A stretch of 49,237 nt of DNA from Caulobacter sp. (GCA_019636175.1 JAHBYC010000022.1:1-49237), one strand, 5' to 3'. Shown: positions 16,992 to 26,383, numbered from the stretch's first letter. A program made the numbers and translations. The notes: a model not told the origin generated them from the letters alone.

Positions 16992-17005
16992 AGGAAGCGA
17001 GGGCT

Positions 17006-17091
17006 CTCGCGGGAGACATCGGGATTCCTTTTCGTCCCGAGGCCGAAGGCGCAACCGCCCCGGAAACGCTCAGGCAAACGGACCGCGCGAG
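17006..17091 (+). promoter_or_regulatory. Glycine riboswitch, aptamer 1
   Basis: The first domain of the tandem glycine riboswitch. Closing stem ctcgcg (17006-17011) / cgcgag (17086-17091). Core elements in order: GGGAGAC, a hairpin (tcgggattccttttcgtcccga), GCCGAAGGCGCAA (17042-17054) and GGAAACGCTCAGGCAAACGGAC. These agree closely with the glycine aptamer consensus. It is separated from aptamer 2 by about 8 nt. Confidence 0.9.
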
Positions 17092-17099
17092 CATAGGAA

Positions 17100-17189
17100 C
17101 GCTGGAAAGAGTCGCCGCAAGCGACTCGCCGAAGGAGCAAGGACCGGCCGGTTGGCCCGGTTCGGAATCTCTCAGGCTCAGGGACAGCG
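17100..17189 (+). promoter_or_regulatory. Glycine riboswitch, aptamer 2 and expression region
   Basis: Closing stem cgctg (17100-17104) / cagcg (17185-17189). Inside are GGAAAGAG, a strong hairpin gtcgccgcaagcgac, GCCGAAGGAGCAA (17128-17140) and GGAATCTCTCAGGCTCAGGGACAG. From here to the gcvT start (17190-17242) lies a GC hairpin (accggcgatacgccggcggt) and the RBS. No long T-run follows it, so control is probably at translation initiation or by rho rather than an intrinsic terminator. Glycine binding is expected to turn gcv expression on. Confidence 0.92.
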
Positions 17190-17242
17190 GGGGCGAACAC
17201 CGGCGATACGCCGGCGGTATCGCATCGACCCCGGAGCCTGGC

Positions 17243-18355
17243 GTGACTGACGAGACCCTCAAACAGACCCCGCTCTACGAGGCCCATGTCGCCGCCGGAG
17301 CCCGCATGGTCCCCTTCGCTGGCTACTCCATGCCGGTGCAGTATCGCGACGGGGTGCTGAAGGAACATCTGTGGACCCGCGAGCACGCCGGTCTGTTCGA
17401 TGTCAGCCACATGGGTCAGGCCCGGCTGCGCGGCGTCTCGCCCCTCTCGGCCTTCGAGGAGGTGACGCCCGGCGACTTCATCGGCTTGGGCGCCGGCAAG
17501 CAGCGCTATTCCCTGCTGCTGAACAAGAAGGGCGGCATCGTCGACGACCTGATGGGCGCGCGGCCCGATGACGACGGCCTGTTCGTGGTGGTGAACGGCG
17601 CCTGCAAGGACGGCGACTTCAAGTTCATTGACAACGAACTGGCCGGCCAGGTGCGGATCGAGCGGCTGGAAGACCGCGCCCTGCTGGCTCTGCAGGGTCC
17701 CGAGGCAGCCGCTGTGATGGCCGCGCATGCGCCGGAGGCGGCGACGATGGTGTTCATGGAATGCCGCGCGATGACCGCCTTCGGCACCGACGCCATCGTT
17801 TCCCGCTCCGGCTATACCGGTGAAGACGGCTATGAGATCAGCGTCCCGGCCGCCGAGGCCCACCGCGTCTGGGCGACCCTGCTGGAGGACGAGCGGGTCC
17901 GCCCCATCGGCCTGGGCGCCCGCGATTCCCTGCGGCTCGAAGCAGGACTGCCGCTCTATGGCCATGACATCGACGAGACCACCAGCCCGGTCGAGGCGGT
18001 CCTGACCTTCGCGGTGTCGAAAAAGCGCCGTGACGCCCAGGACTTCCCCGGCGCGGCGCGCATCGCCAGGGAGTTGGCGGAGGGACCGTCCCGCGTTCGC
18101 GTCGGCCTGAAGATCCTTGAAGGCGCGCCGGCGCGCGAGGGCGCCGAAATCGCCGATGCGAACGGCGAGGTGATCGGCAAGGTCACCAGCGGCGGCTTCG
18201 CCCCCAGCCTCGGCTGCGCCATCGCCATGGGCTATGTGCCGCCCGCCCGGTCAGCAGTGGGCACGGCGCTGAGAGTCATTGTCCGGGGCAAGGCGGGGGC
18301 GGCAGAAGTGGTCGCCACCCCCTTCGTTCCCAATCGCTACGTTCGCAAACTCTGA
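17243..18355 (+). CDS. gcvT: Glycine cleavage system aminomethyltransferase (T-protein)
   Basis: T-protein: takes the aminomethyl group from lipoyl-H-protein, forms 5,10-methylene-THF and releases ammonia. 370 residues. It begins [26 protein letters not shown], and [13 protein letters not shown] (the region with the conserved DVSHM) follows. Then come [13 protein letters not shown] and [19 protein letters not shown] with its conserved RLE, and a C-terminal barrel with [24 protein letters not shown]. The start is GTG with CGGAG 6 nt upstream. It lies about 53 bp after the glycine riboswitch and leads gcvH-gcvPA-gcvPB. Confidence 0.97.
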   Translation: MTDETLKQTPLYEAHVAAGARMVPFAGYSMPVQYRDGVLKEHLWTREHAGLFDVSHMGQARLRGVSPLSAFEEVTPGDFIGLGAGKQRYSLLLNKKGGIVDDLMGARPDDDGLFVVVNGACKDGDFKFIDNELAGQVRIERLEDRALLALQGPEAAAVMAAHAPEAATMVFMECRAMTAFGTDAIVSRSGYTGEDGYEISVPAAEAHRVWATLLEDERVRPIGLGARDSLRLEAGLPLYGHDIDETTSPVEAVLTFAVSKKRRDAQDFPGAARIARELAEGPSRVRVGLKILEGAPAREGAEIADANGEVIGKVTSGGFAPSLGCAIAMGYVPPARSAVGTALRVIVRGKAGAAEVVATPFVPNRYVRKL

Positions 18356-18380
18356 ACAAGATCAAGGCCAGGAGAGCCCG

Positions 18381-18746
18381 ATGCGTTTCACCAAGGATCA
18401 TGAATGGGTCGTCGTCGAGGATGGCGTCGCCACGGTCGGCATCACCGCCTACGCCGCCGAGCAGCTGGGCGATGTGGTGTTCGTCGAGACCCCCGACGTC
18501 GGCAAGACCGTCAGCCAGGGCGACAGCTTCGCCGTGGTCGAGAGCGTCAAGGCCGCGTCGGACGTCTACGCCCCGGTCTCGGGCGAGGTGGTCGAGGCCA
18601 ATGGCGACCTGGGCGACGCGCCGGAGACGGTCAACGCGGCCCCGGAGCACGCCGGGTGGTTTGCGAAGGTGAAGCTGTCGGACCCGGCGGAAGTCGAGGC
18701 CCTGATGGATCGCCACGCCTACGAAGCCTATCTGGGCACGCTCTGA
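18381..18746 (+). CDS. gcvH: Glycine cleavage system H protein
   Basis: The lipoyl carrier that shuttles the aminomethyl intermediate between P-, T- and L-proteins. 121 residues. It begins RFTKDHEWV and has the lipoylation site at Lys57 in [19 protein letters not shown], with the usual [17 protein letters not shown] sheet before it and [11 protein letters not shown] after. AGGAGAG precedes the ATG. It lies 25 bp after gcvT. Confidence 0.98.
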   Translation: MRFTKDHEWVVVEDGVATVGITAYAAEQLGDVVFVETPDVGKTVSQGDSFAVVESVKAASDVYAPVSGEVVEANGDLGDAPETVNAAPEHAGWFAKVKLSDPAEVEALMDRHAYEAYLGTL

Positions 18747-18807
18747 GCATCGGCGACGAAGGCCCAACCGGCTGAAATTGAAGTCTTTTTATCCCAAGGC
18801 GGATTGA

Positions 18808-20151
18808 ATGCGCTACCTCCCCCTGACCCCGGAAGACCGGCAGCAGATGCTGCACGCCATCGGCGCCAGCGGCATCGATGATCTGTTTGTCGATGTGCCC
18901 AGGTCCGCGGTCCTGCCCGGGCCGGTCGACCTGCCCGGGTTCGCCGGCGAGCTGGAGGTCGAGCGGGAGCTGGGCGCCCTGGCGGCGCGGAACGTGGCGG
19001 CGGGGACCGTGCCCTTCTTCTGCGGCGCGGGGGCCTATCGCCATCATGTCCCGGCGTCGGTGGACCACATCATCCAGCGATCGGAATTCCTGACCAGCTA
19101 CACGCCCTACCAGCCGGAAATCGCTCAGGGCACCCTGCAGGTGCTGTTCGAATTCCAGACCCAGGTGGCGGCCCTGACCGGCATGGAGGTGGCCAACGCC
19201 TCGCTCTATGACGGCTCCACCGCGGCGGCCGAGGCGGTGATGATGGCCAGCCGGGTGACCCGGCGCGGCAAGGCGGTGATGTCCGGCGGGCTGCATCCGC
19301 AGTACGCCCAGAGCGTCGAGAATCTGGCCCATGCCTCGGGCGTGGCGACCGTGCGGCTGGACCCGGCGGTGGATGGCGAGGACGCGGTGATCGCCGCCAT
19401 CGACGCCGACACCGCCTGCGTCGTGGTGCAGACCCCCAACGTCTTCGGGACCGCCACTGATGTGACCAGGATTTCCGCCGCGGCCCAGGCGGCCGGCGCC
19501 CTGATGATCGTAGTGACGACCGAGGCGGTGTCGTTCGGCATGCTGAAATCGCCGGGCGAGATGGGCGCCGATATCGCGGTGGCCGAGGGACAGTCGATCG
19601 GCAATGCGCTCAACTTCGGAGGCCCTTACGTCGGCCTCTTTGCCTGCCGCGAGAAACTGGTTCGCCAGGCCCCGGGACGGCTCTGCGGCGAGACCGTCGA
19701 CGCCGAGGGTCAACGGGGTTTCGTCCTGACCTTGTCGACCCGCGAACAGCATATCCGCCGCGACAAGGCGACCTCCAACATCTGCACCAACAGCGGCCTC
19801 TGCGCCCTGGCCTTCACCATCCACATGTCCCTGCTGGGCGAGGTCGGCTTGCGCAGGCTGGCGGCGCTGAACCACCAGCAGGCGGTGAAGACGAAGAACG
19901 CCCTGGCCGGCGTGTCCGGAGTGGAGGTTCTGACCCCGCGCTTCTTCAACGAGTTCGCCGTGCGGCTGCCCAAACCCGCCGCCGATGTGGTCGAGGCGCT
20001 GGCGGCGCGCGGCGTCATCGCTGGCGTGCCCTACAGCCGGCTCAACCCCGGCGCCGGCATGGACGACGTCCTGCTGGTCTGCGCCACCGAAACCGTCACC
20101 GATGGCGACATCGACGCCTTCAGGACCCAGCTTGCCGAGGTGCTGGCATGA
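18808..20151 (+). CDS. gcvPA: Glycine dehydrogenase (decarboxylating) subunit 1
   Basis: The alpha half of the split P-protein, which with gcvPB forms the PLP-dependent glycine decarboxylase. 447 residues. It begins [14 protein letters not shown] and carries [34 protein letters not shown] and [17 protein letters not shown], then THR-type residues in [17 protein letters not shown]. This subunit lacks the PLP lysine by family design. It is preceded by a 61-bp gap with AAGGCGGA as RBS, and overlaps gcvPB by 4 bp, coupling the two halves. Confidence 0.97.
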   Translation: MRYLPLTPEDRQQMLHAIGASGIDDLFVDVPRSAVLPGPVDLPGFAGELEVERELGALAARNVAAGTVPFFCGAGAYRHHVPASVDHIIQRSEFLTSYTPYQPEIAQGTLQVLFEFQTQVAALTGMEVANASLYDGSTAAAEAVMMASRVTRRGKAVMSGGLHPQYAQSVENLAHASGVATVRLDPAVDGEDAVIAAIDADTACVVVQTPNVFGTATDVTRISAAAQAAGALMIVVTTEAVSFGMLKSPGEMGADIAVAEGQSIGNALNFGGPYVGLFACREKLVRQAPGRLCGETVDAEGQRGFVLTLSTREQHIRRDKATSNICTNSGLCALAFTIHMSLLGEVGLRRLAALNHQQAVKTKNALAGVSGVEVLTPRFFNEFAVRLPKPAADVVEALAARGVIAGVPYSRLNPGAGMDDVLLVCATETVTDGDIDAFRTQLAEVLA

Positions 20152-21719
20152 GCATGAACAACGTGGGCCGTCCCACCACCCCTCAGAGCACGACCGCAAG
20201 CGGCGGCTTCGCCTCCCTCACCGGCGGGCGCGGCCTGCTGCAGGACGAGGTGCTGATCTTCGAGCGCGGCGGCTGGAACAAGACCGGCGTCGACCTGCCC
20301 GAAGCGACGATGCAAGCCGATGACCTGGGCGACCTGTTGCGCAGAGAGCCGATCGGCCTGCCCGGCCTGTCGGAGCCGGAAACCCTGCGCCACTACGTGC
20401 GGCTCAGCCAGAAGAACCACGCCATCGACCTGGCCCTCTATCCGCTGGGCAGCTGCACGATGAAGCACAACCCGCGCCTCAACGAAAAGATGGCCCGGCT
20501 GGCGGGCTTCGCCGACATCCACCCGCTGCAACCGCAATCGACCGTGCCCGGCGCGCTGGAGCTGATGGACCGGCTGGCCCACTGGCTGAAGACCCTGACC
20601 GGCATGCTGGCCGTCGCCCTGACCCCCAAGGCCGGGGCCCACGGGGAGCTCTGCGGCATCCTGGCCATTCGCGCCGCCCACGAGGCCCGGGGCGATGCGG
20701 CGCGCAAGGTGGTGCTGGTTCCGACCAGCGCCCACGGCACCAACCCGGCCACCGCCGCCTTCGTCGGTTACAGCGTCCGCGAGATCGCCCAGACCGACGA
20801 CGGGCGGGTGGATCTGGCTGACCTGGAGGCCAAGCTGGGGCCGGACGTCGCGGCCATCATGGTCACCAACCCCAATACCTGCGGCCTGTTCGAGCGGGAC
20901 ATCGTCGAGATCGCCCGACTGACCCATGCGGCCGGCGCCTACTTCTACTGCGACGGCGCCAACTTCAACGCCATCGTCGGCCGGGTGCGTCCGGGCGACC
21001 TGGGCGTCGACGCCATGCACATCAACCTGCACAAGACCTTCTCCACGCCCCACGGCGGCGGCGGGCCGGGCGCGGGGCCGGTGGTGCTGAGCGAGGCCCT
21101 GGCGCCCTTCGCGCCCACGCCCTGGCTGGTGCATGGCCCCGATGGCCTGCGGCTGGAGGAGGAGGCCATCGGCGAAGCGGCGCAGGCCTTCGGCCGGATG
21201 AGCGCCTTCCACGGCCAGATGGGCATGTATGTCCGCGCCTACGCCTATATGCGCAGCCACGGCGCCGACGGTCTAAAGCAGGTGGCCGAGGACGCCGTCC
21301 TCAACGCCAACTACATCAAGGCCCGGCTGGGCGATGTGATGAGCCCGGCCTTCCCGGACGGACCCTGCATGCACGAGGCCCTGTTCGACGACGAATGGCT
21401 TGAAGGTTCGGGCGTCACCACCCTCGATTTCGCCAAGGCGATGATCGACGAGGGCTTCCACCCGATGACCATGTACTTCCCGCTGGTGGTTCACGGGGCG
21501 ATGCTGATCGAGCCGACCGAAACGGAATCGAAGCACGAACTGGATCGCTTCATCGCCGCGTTGCGCGCGCTGGCGGAGGCGGCCAGAGCCGGCGACGTCG
21601 ATCGCTTCAAGGGCGCCCCGCATCTGGCCCCCCTGCGGCGGCTGGACGAGACCCTGGCGGCCCGCAAGCCCCGCCTGCGCTGGCGACCCGAAGCCCCCGC
21701 CTCTCTGGCGGCGGAATAG
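20148..21719 (+). CDS. gcvPB: Glycine dehydrogenase (decarboxylating) subunit 2
   Basis: The beta half of the split P-protein; it holds the PLP site. 523 residues. Recognisable segments are [17 protein letters not shown] (98-114), [11 protein letters not shown] and [16 protein letters not shown]. The PLP Schiff-base lysine is Lys296 in [17 protein letters not shown]. The tail is [19 protein letters not shown]. It begins within the last codons of gcvPA (ATGA overlap). It is the last enzyme of the glycine cleavage operon here; the L-protein (lpd) is not encoded in the window. Confidence 0.97.
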   Translation: MSMNNVGRPTTPQSTTASGGFASLTGGRGLLQDEVLIFERGGWNKTGVDLPEATMQADDLGDLLRREPIGLPGLSEPETLRHYVRLSQKNHAIDLALYPLGSCTMKHNPRLNEKMARLAGFADIHPLQPQSTVPGALELMDRLAHWLKTLTGMLAVALTPKAGAHGELCGILAIRAAHEARGDAARKVVLVPTSAHGTNPATAAFVGYSVREIAQTDDGRVDLADLEAKLGPDVAAIMVTNPNTCGLFERDIVEIARLTHAAGAYFYCDGANFNAIVGRVRPGDLGVDAMHINLHKTFSTPHGGGGPGAGPVVLSEALAPFAPTPWLVHGPDGLRLEEEAIGEAAQAFGRMSAFHGQMGMYVRAYAYMRSHGADGLKQVAEDAVLNANYIKARLGDVMSPAFPDGPCMHEALFDDEWLEGSGVTTLDFAKAMIDEGFHPMTMYFPLVVHGAMLIEPTETESKHELDRFIAALRALAEAARAGDVDRFKGAPHLAPLRRLDETLAARKPRLRWRPEAPASLAAE

Positions 21720-21726
21720 CCTGGCG

Positions 21727-22308
21727 ATGGCGGCGCAGGTCCGTACGGCCGGCATGGCCGACCAGCAGGCGGTGATGGACACCCTGACCCTGGCCTTCGC
21801 CGCCGACCCGGTGTTCCGCTACTGGTGGCCAGGGGCGGGCGACTATCTGCAGTGGGGCCCGCAGTTCGCCCTGGCCATGGGTCAAAGGGCGTTCGAAGCG
21901 GGCGCGGCGACCATGACCCTGGACGGAGCGGCGGCCGCCCTGTGGCTGCCGCCGGGCGTCGAACCGGATCCCGCCCGCCTGCAGGCGCTGGAAATGCCCG
22001 GCACCGAGGAGCAGGACGCCATCGCCACCGAGTTGCGGGCCGAGATGGACCGCTTTCACCCCAAGACGCCGCACTGGTATCTGTGGATGATCGGGGTCGA
22101 CCCGGGCGTGCAGGGTCGCGGACTGGGCTCGGCCCTGCTGGGGCACACCCTGGCCCTGTGTGACGCGCGCGGCGAGACGGCCTATCTGGAAAGCTCCTCA
22201 ACCCGCAATGTGCCGCTCTATGAGCGTTTCGGCTTCGAGGCCATCGGAGTCATCGAGGTGCGGGACGTGCCGCCCATCGTGCCGATGATCCGGACCGCGC
22301 GGAGCTAG
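21727..22308 (+). CDS. GNAT family N-acetyltransferase
   Basis: A 193-residue acetyl-CoA-dependent acetyltransferase. The acetyl-CoA loop is clear (LWMIGVDPGVQGRGLGSALLGHTL, about residues 118-141), followed by the beta-5/alpha-4 region YLESSSTRNVPLYERFGFEAIG. The acceptor cannot be read from sequence. It starts 7 bp after gcvPB, so it is probably read from the gcv transcript and may sit under glycine control, though a function in glycine metabolism is not implied. A 180-bp gap follows, with only a weak promoter-like stretch near 22360-22380. Confidence 0.9.
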   Translation: MAAQVRTAGMADQQAVMDTLTLAFAADPVFRYWWPGAGDYLQWGPQFALAMGQRAFEAGAATMTLDGAAAALWLPPGVEPDPARLQALEMPGTEEQDAIATELRAEMDRFHPKTPHWYLWMIGVDPGVQGRGLGSALLGHTLALCDARGETAYLESSSTRNVPLYERFGFEAIGVIEVRDVPPIVPMIRTARS

Positions 22309-22488
22309 CGGGACGACGGGCCGAGCCGACGGGCGGAACGTCTGCGCGAGCTTTGCAAATTCTCTGCTAACCCTGTCAGTTAAACCTTCGTCATGAGTGC
22401 CCGGGGCATCTTCAAAGTCATGAGCTGACGCCCCACATCCGGTCCAGTCGGGACCCGGACAAGCCGGGGACCGTCAGGCCAGGCCGAC

Positions 22489-22911
22489 ATGACATCAGTT
22501 GCTCCTCCCCGCCCCCAGACCCGCCGACGCGGGCCCGCCACCGGCCTTGCCGGACGTTTGACGCGCGCCGCCAGCATTGGCCTTGGTCTGTTGATTATCC
22601 TGCTGGGCATCATCATCGCGCCGCTGCCCGGACCGTTCGGCGTGCCGATCATGGTGGTCGGCCTTGTCCTGATCCTGCGGACCAGTTTCGCCGCCAAGCG
22701 CGGGTTCCTGCGGGCGGTGAAGCGCTATCCCAAGCTGCTCAATCCGATCCGCCGGCTGCTGCGGCGCAATCCGCCCTTCGCCCAGGTGTTCTGGCAGCAG
22801 TTGCTGCGGGTCGAGCGCCTGGTCACCTCCAAGGGTCACCGGGGCGTGGCGAGGATGCGCAAGCGGGCGAAGGCCGCCTTCCGGGGCCGCCCCGTTTGGC
22901 AGGCGGCCTGA
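22489..22911 (+). CDS. Small membrane protein, PGPGW-like
   Basis: A 140-residue protein. After a basic, Pro/Arg-rich N-terminus, two hydrophobic helices (about 28-45 and 50-64) are joined by the turn APLPGPFGVP, a pattern like the PGPGW family of putative transmembrane proteins. The C-terminal half is strongly basic (RRLLRRNPP, MRKRAKAAFRGR) and presumably cytoplasmic. The function is unknown. The RBS is weak. It is convergent with the next gene (4-bp gap). Confidence 0.72.
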   Translation: MTSVAPPRPQTRRRGPATGLAGRLTRAASIGLGLLIILLGIIIAPLPGPFGVPIMVVGLVLILRTSFAAKRGFLRAVKRYPKLLNPIRRLLRRNPPFAQVFWQQLLRVERLVTSKGHRGVARMRKRAKAAFRGRPVWQAA

Positions 22912-22915
22912 GGGT

Positions 22916-23470
22916 TCAGGTCCGCCCCGCCTCCCGCGCCTCGCGAATGGCCCGGCCAAGCAGATAGGCGAAGACGTCGGTATTGAGCTCCCCGGTCGGC
23001 AGACCCAGCTTGCCGGTCACCGCGAAGACCACGGCGCCGGCGGCTTCGACACCCTCATTGCTGTTCTTCATGATGTTCAGCCCGAAGGTCGTCAGGGCCT
23101 CGCGATCGTTGGCGGACAGGCCGCGCCAGGCCTTGTCCAGCGATCCCTTCGGAACCTGGTTGCGCTCGAAAAGAACAGCGTCCGCCCCCTTTTCGAGGAT
23201 CATCGCGCCCAGCACCTCGCCGGCGGTGTAGTCCTCTTCCGCCTTGAGGCTGCAGACCTGGCGCAGGTTCAGGACCCATTCGTCCTTGACCTGGATGTCG
23301 CCCAGAGCACCGATCCCCTTGGTGCGGTAGCCGTTGATCATGTCGGCGCGGTCCTGGGCCGGGATGCCATTCCACAGGCAGTCGCCCTTGACGGCGGCAA
23401 AGGCTGGCGCCGCCGATGCGGCCAGAACCAGGGCGAAAATCGCCGGAACGATACGGTTAAGACGAGTCAT
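22916..23470 (-). CDS. Hypothetical secreted protein
   Basis: I do not recognise this 184-residue protein. It has a good Sec signal peptide (residues 1-25, ending ASAAPAFAA), so the mature form is periplasmic or outside. The rest is mostly helical and soluble, with two cysteines (GDCLWNGIPAQDRADMI and RQVCSLKAEED) that could form a disulfide. Its last 40 residues include a hydrophobic stretch (GAVVFAVTGKLGLPTGEL). No enzymatic motif is seen. The 270-bp gap upstream (23471-23740) holds its promoter region and the terminator of the atp operon. Confidence 0.75.
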   Translation of the reverse strand: MTRLNRIVPAIFALVLAASAAPAFAAVKGDCLWNGIPAQDRADMINGYRTKGIGALGDIQVKDEWVLNLRQVCSLKAEEDYTAGEVLGAMILEKGADAVLFERNQVPKGSLDKAWRGLSANDREALTTFGLNIMKNSNEGVEAAGAVVFAVTGKLGLPTGELNTDVFAYLLGRAIREAREAGRT

Positions 23471-23683
23471 ATCTCAGTCCTTTGCCAGGCCGGGCGGAGC
23501 ACGCCGCTGCACCAGTTCGAAACCCGATTGCTTCAGCCCGATCAAAGGCCAGGCCTCTGACCGGACCGACGTGGTGGCCGCATGGTCGCCGACGACGGGC
23601 AGCCGTGCAAGTCACCCACGGTGGGGCATCGTCGGGCGCCACGGCCCGCCGCGCCACCCGCAATTGGGGGGGACACCAGAATG

Positions 23684-23715
23684 TAAAACGCCCTCCGAAG
23701 GATCGAAGGGCGTTT
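23684..23715 (-). terminator. Terminator of the F0 ATP synthase operon
   Basis: A stem aaacgccct (23686-23694) / agggcgttt (23707-23715) with a 12-nt loop. On the minus strand it comes 26 bp after the atpF stop, and the stem runs into TTTTAC. The T-run is short but position and stem support termination. Confidence 0.7.
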
Positions 23716-23740
23716 CGGTAGTCTGCGTTGTCGCGGCTGC

Positions 23741-24235
23741 CTACTGAAGGCGACCCGCCAGCTGGGCGATGGCGGCGTCGACGGCCGGGTCCGCCTTGGC
23801 CGCCGCGATGCGGGCAGTCAGGAGGTTTTCGGCGGTCTGGGCGGCCAGCTCGGCGGCGGCGGCCTTCACCTCGGCCTCGGCCTGGGCTTCGGCGGACGCG
23901 ATCTTGCGCTCGGCCAGGGCGGCGCGGCGGGCGATCTGCTCTTCCAGCCGGGTCGCGGCGTCCAGGGCCATCTGGGCCGCGTCAGCCTCGGCGGCGGCGA
24001 GCATGTCAGCCGCCTGTTTCTCGGCGTCTTCCCGCTGGGAGCGGATATCGGCCAGCAGAGCCTCGGCCTCGGCGCGCAGGCGGGCCGCCTCGTCCAGGTC
24101 GCCCTGGATCTTGGCCGACTTCTCGTCCAGCGCCGCGGCGATCTTCTTGAAGCCGCCGACATAGACGACGACGCCAAGGAAGATGAACAGGCCGACGCCG
24201 ACCCAGAATTCGGCTTCACCCAAAAACTCAGGCAT
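23741..24235 (-). CDS. atpF: F0F1 ATP synthase subunit b
   Basis: The peripheral stalk subunit of F0. 164 residues. One N-terminal membrane helix (about 10-28, FWVGVGLFIFLGVVVYVGG) is followed by KKIAAALDEKSAKIQGDLDEA and a long Ala/Glu-rich coiled coil to the C-terminus. In this group the peripheral stalk is a b/b' heterodimer and the second subunit is the neighbour. Its start overlaps the stop of the b' gene by one base. It is last in the operon. Confidence 0.95.
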   Translation of the reverse strand: MPEFLGEAEFWVGVGLFIFLGVVVYVGGFKKIAAALDEKSAKIQGDLDEAARLRAEAEALLADIRSQREDAEKQAADMLAAAEADAAQMALDAATRLEEQIARRAALAERKIASAEAQAEAEVKAAAAELAAQTAENLLTARIAAAKADPAVDAAIAQLAGRLQ

Positions 24236-24804
24236 CAGCGGGCCCCTTGCTTGGCGGCGTCGAGGGCCGCGGTCAGGTCCGCACCCTTGGGCGCGGCGCC
24301 GGTCAGCTTTTCGACAATCGCCGAAGCGGTGTCGGAGGCGATGGTGGAGACGTGGCTCATGGCCGCGTCACGCGAGGCGCGGATACGCGTCTCGGCCTCG
24401 GCCATGCGGGCCGCGAGCTTTTCGTCCTCGGCGGCCTGCCGGGCCTGAGCCTCGGCGGCGGCCTTGGCGCGGGCTTCGGAGGCCAGGCGCTGCGAACGGG
24501 CCCGGGCGTCGCTCAACTCGGCCTGGGCCGCGGCGGCCTGGCTGCTGGCTTCTTCCTGGACCCGACGGGCCTGTTCCAGAGCGTCGGCGATGGTCGTCGC
24601 GCGCTGGTCCAGCACTCCGCGCATCCGCGGCGTGAAGACACGCGACATCAGCACATAGAGGACGGCGAACAGCACGACGAGCCAGGCCATCTGTCCGGCC
24701 CAGTGCTGGAACTCGAACTGAGGCAGACCGCCAGAGCCGTGTTCGGCTTCCGTCGTCGCGTGGGTTTCGCCCGCCACCGGGGCGTGCGGATCAGGGTTGG
24801 CCAT
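24235..24804 (-). CDS. F0F1 ATP synthase subunit b'
   Basis: The second peripheral stalk subunit. 189 residues. A 30-residue hydrophilic N-terminus precedes the membrane helix (about 36-53, MAWLVVLFAVLYVLMSRVF), then PRMRGVLDQRATTIADALEQA and a long alanine-rich coiled coil. The longer N-terminal tail and TPRMRGVLDQR pattern fit b' rather than b. It pairs with the adjacent atpF product. About 70 bp separate it from atpE. Confidence 0.95.
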   Translation of the reverse strand: MANPDPHAPVAGETHATTEAEHGSGGLPQFEFQHWAGQMAWLVVLFAVLYVLMSRVFTPRMRGVLDQRATTIADALEQARRVQEEASSQAAAAQAELSDARARSQRLASEARAKAAAEAQARQAAEDEKLAARMAEAETRIRASRDAAMSHVSTIASDTASAIVEKLTGAAPKGADLTAALDAAKQGAR

Positions 24805-24874
24805 GACCAGTCATTCCCGAGCCGGGGGACGGTGCGGCAGGCGCCGCGCCGCCCTCAGGCTTTCTTGCAGTCGC

Positions 24875-25099
24875 TTAGGCCGAGAAGATCAGGATGCCCA
24901 GCACGAAGGCCAGGATGCCCAGGGCTTCGGCCAGAGCCGCGCCGACGAACAGGTTGCCGATCTGGCTGGCGGCGGCCGACGGGTTGCGCAGGGCGCCCGA
25001 CAGGAAGGAGGCGAAGATGTTGCCCACGCCGACGCCGGCGCCGATCATGCCGAGGGTCGCGAGGCCCGCGCCGATGTACTTGGCGGCTTGAGGATCCAT
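24875..25099 (-). CDS. atpE: F0F1 ATP synthase subunit c
   Basis: The proteolipid that forms the rotor ring. 74 residues, two hydrophobic helices joined by a polar loop ([14 protein letters not shown]). The glycine-rich first helix ([22 protein letters not shown]) and the proton-carrying Glu in [15 protein letters not shown] are present. Length and pattern match other alphaproteobacterial c subunits. Confidence 0.97.
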   Translation of the reverse strand: MDPQAAKYIGAGLATLGMIGAGVGVGNIFASFLSGALRNPSAAASQIGNLFVGAALAEALGILAFVLGILIFSA

Positions 25100-25152
25100 G
25101 AGAGTCTAGTCCTAGTCTGGTTTGGTGAAAGGATGTTCGGCTGGGGCCGCTT

Positions 25153-25944
25153 TTAGTGGCCGTGACCGAGATTGACCACATCATTCAGATAGATGCAGGT
25201 CAGAACGGCGAAGACGAAGGCCTGCAGGAAGGCCACGAGGAACTCCAGCGCGGTCAGGGCGGTGACCATGGCGAAGGACAGCGGTCCGACCATGACGCCC
25301 AGCCAGCCGATAGCGCCCAGAGCCGCGACCCCGACGAAGCCGGCGAACACCTTCAGGGCGACGTGGCCGCCCATCATGTTGCCGAACAGACGCAGGGTCA
25401 GGGTGACCGGACGCAGCAGGAAGGAGACAAACTCGATGAGGATGATCACCGGCAGCAGCACCCACGGCACGCCGGACGGCACGAACAGCTTGAAGAAGCC
25501 GAGGCCATGCTTGGCGAAGCCGATGATCAGCACCAGAAGGATGGTCAGGGCCGCGAAGGTGGCGGTGACGGCGATCTGGGAGGTGGCGGTGAAGAAGGCG
25601 AAGGCGCCGGGCACATTGACCAGGCCCAGGAAGTTCATCGCCAGAATGAAGGTGAAGACCGTGAAGACGAACGGGAAGTAGGCGCGGCCTTCATGGCCGA
25701 TGATCGAGTCGGTCAGGTTGTCGATCATGCCGAACAGCTGCTCGCCAACCAGCTGCATCCTGCCCGGAACGACCTTGGGCCGCGAGGTGACCAGCATCAT
25801 GAAGCCGACGACCACGGCAAAGGCGACGGTCATGGCCAGGTGGGAGTTGGTGATCGCCAGATCGACCTTGCCGATCAGCGGCAGGGTGACGTCCGGAAGC
25901 TCGACAAGCTTCTCGATCTTGAACTGGTGCAACGGATCGGCCAC
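25153..25944 (-). CDS. atpB: F0F1 ATP synthase subunit a
   Basis: The membrane subunit forming the proton half-channels against the c ring. 263 residues with five to six hydrophobic helices. The essential arginine is in the segment VTLTLRLFGNMMGGHVALKV, and the last helices carry LEFLVAFLQAFVFAVLTCIYL. It ends in HGH. It lies 14 bp after atpI and about 53 bp before atpE. The F1 genes are not in the window, as is usual in this group. Confidence 0.97.
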   Translation of the reverse strand: MADPLHQFKIEKLVELPDVTLPLIGKVDLAITNSHLAMTVAFAVVVGFMMLVTSRPKVVPGRMQLVGEQLFGMIDNLTDSIIGHEGRAYFPFVFTVFTFILAMNFLGLVNVPGAFAFFTATSQIAVTATFAALTILLVLIIGFAKHGLGFFKLFVPSGVPWVLLPVIILIEFVSFLLRPVTLTLRLFGNMMGGHVALKVFAGFVGVAALGAIGWLGVMVGPLSFAMVTALTALEFLVAFLQAFVFAVLTCIYLNDVVNLGHGH

Positions 25945-25958
25945 GGGCCTATCGCTCC

Positions 25959-26318
25959 TTAGACTTCGTCATCTTCGACATCGACGACTGGAAGCGGCGT
26001 CGCTTCCTGTTCCGCCTTTGCCCGCGCCATCAACCGTTGGGCCGTCCCGTACGCCAGAAACAGCGACAGCACGAACCCTCCGAGAACTCCACCGATCGTC
26101 CCCCATGGTCCGGTTCCGAGGAACCGGTCCGCGATGGCCCCGGCCGCCAAGCCGATGAGCACGCCGCCCAGCAACTCCGCGATAATCCGCCACGCCTGAC
26201 CGACCGCAGCCTCCCCGGCCGACGCATGCGGCGCCCGCTGGGTGCTCGCCCGAAGTGCGGCGGCTCGTTCGTCGAGGCGGCGGAGCGCCTCTTCGCGCGT
26301 TTCGTCTGCCCTGGGCAT
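25959..26318 (-). CDS. atpI: AtpI/AtpZ family protein of the F0 operon
   Basis: A 119-residue membrane protein that helps assembly of the c ring in related organisms. A charged, coiled-coil-prone N-terminus (EEALRRLDERAAALRAS) precedes two hydrophobic helices with the typical GVLIGLAAGAIADRFLGTGPWG and GGVLGGFVLSLFLAYG. The tail is acidic (VEDDEV). It is first in the F0 operon, directly downstream of the promoter at 26384-26410. The symbol is given by position and family; the primary sequence is poorly conserved between groups. Confidence 0.9.
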   Translation of the reverse strand: MPRADETREEALRRLDERAAALRASTQRAPHASAGEAAVGQAWRIIAELLGGVLIGLAAGAIADRFLGTGPWGTIGGVLGGFVLSLFLAYGTAQRLMARAKAEQEATPLPVVDVEDDEV

Positions 26319-26383
26319 GGGAACGGTCAGCTTTGCAAACGGTCCGAAAGCTGCCTTCCGGACCCGGCTTGATCGGCGCGGAA

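Noticed and set aside
16283-17965. 560-codon open frame across M20, riboswitch and gcvT on the minus strand
   Set aside because: It crosses the glycine riboswitch and two good genes, and the product has no domain pattern.
18631-20199. 522-codon open frame antisense to gcvPA
   Set aside because: Mirror frame of a clear glycine dehydrogenase subunit, with compositionally biased product.
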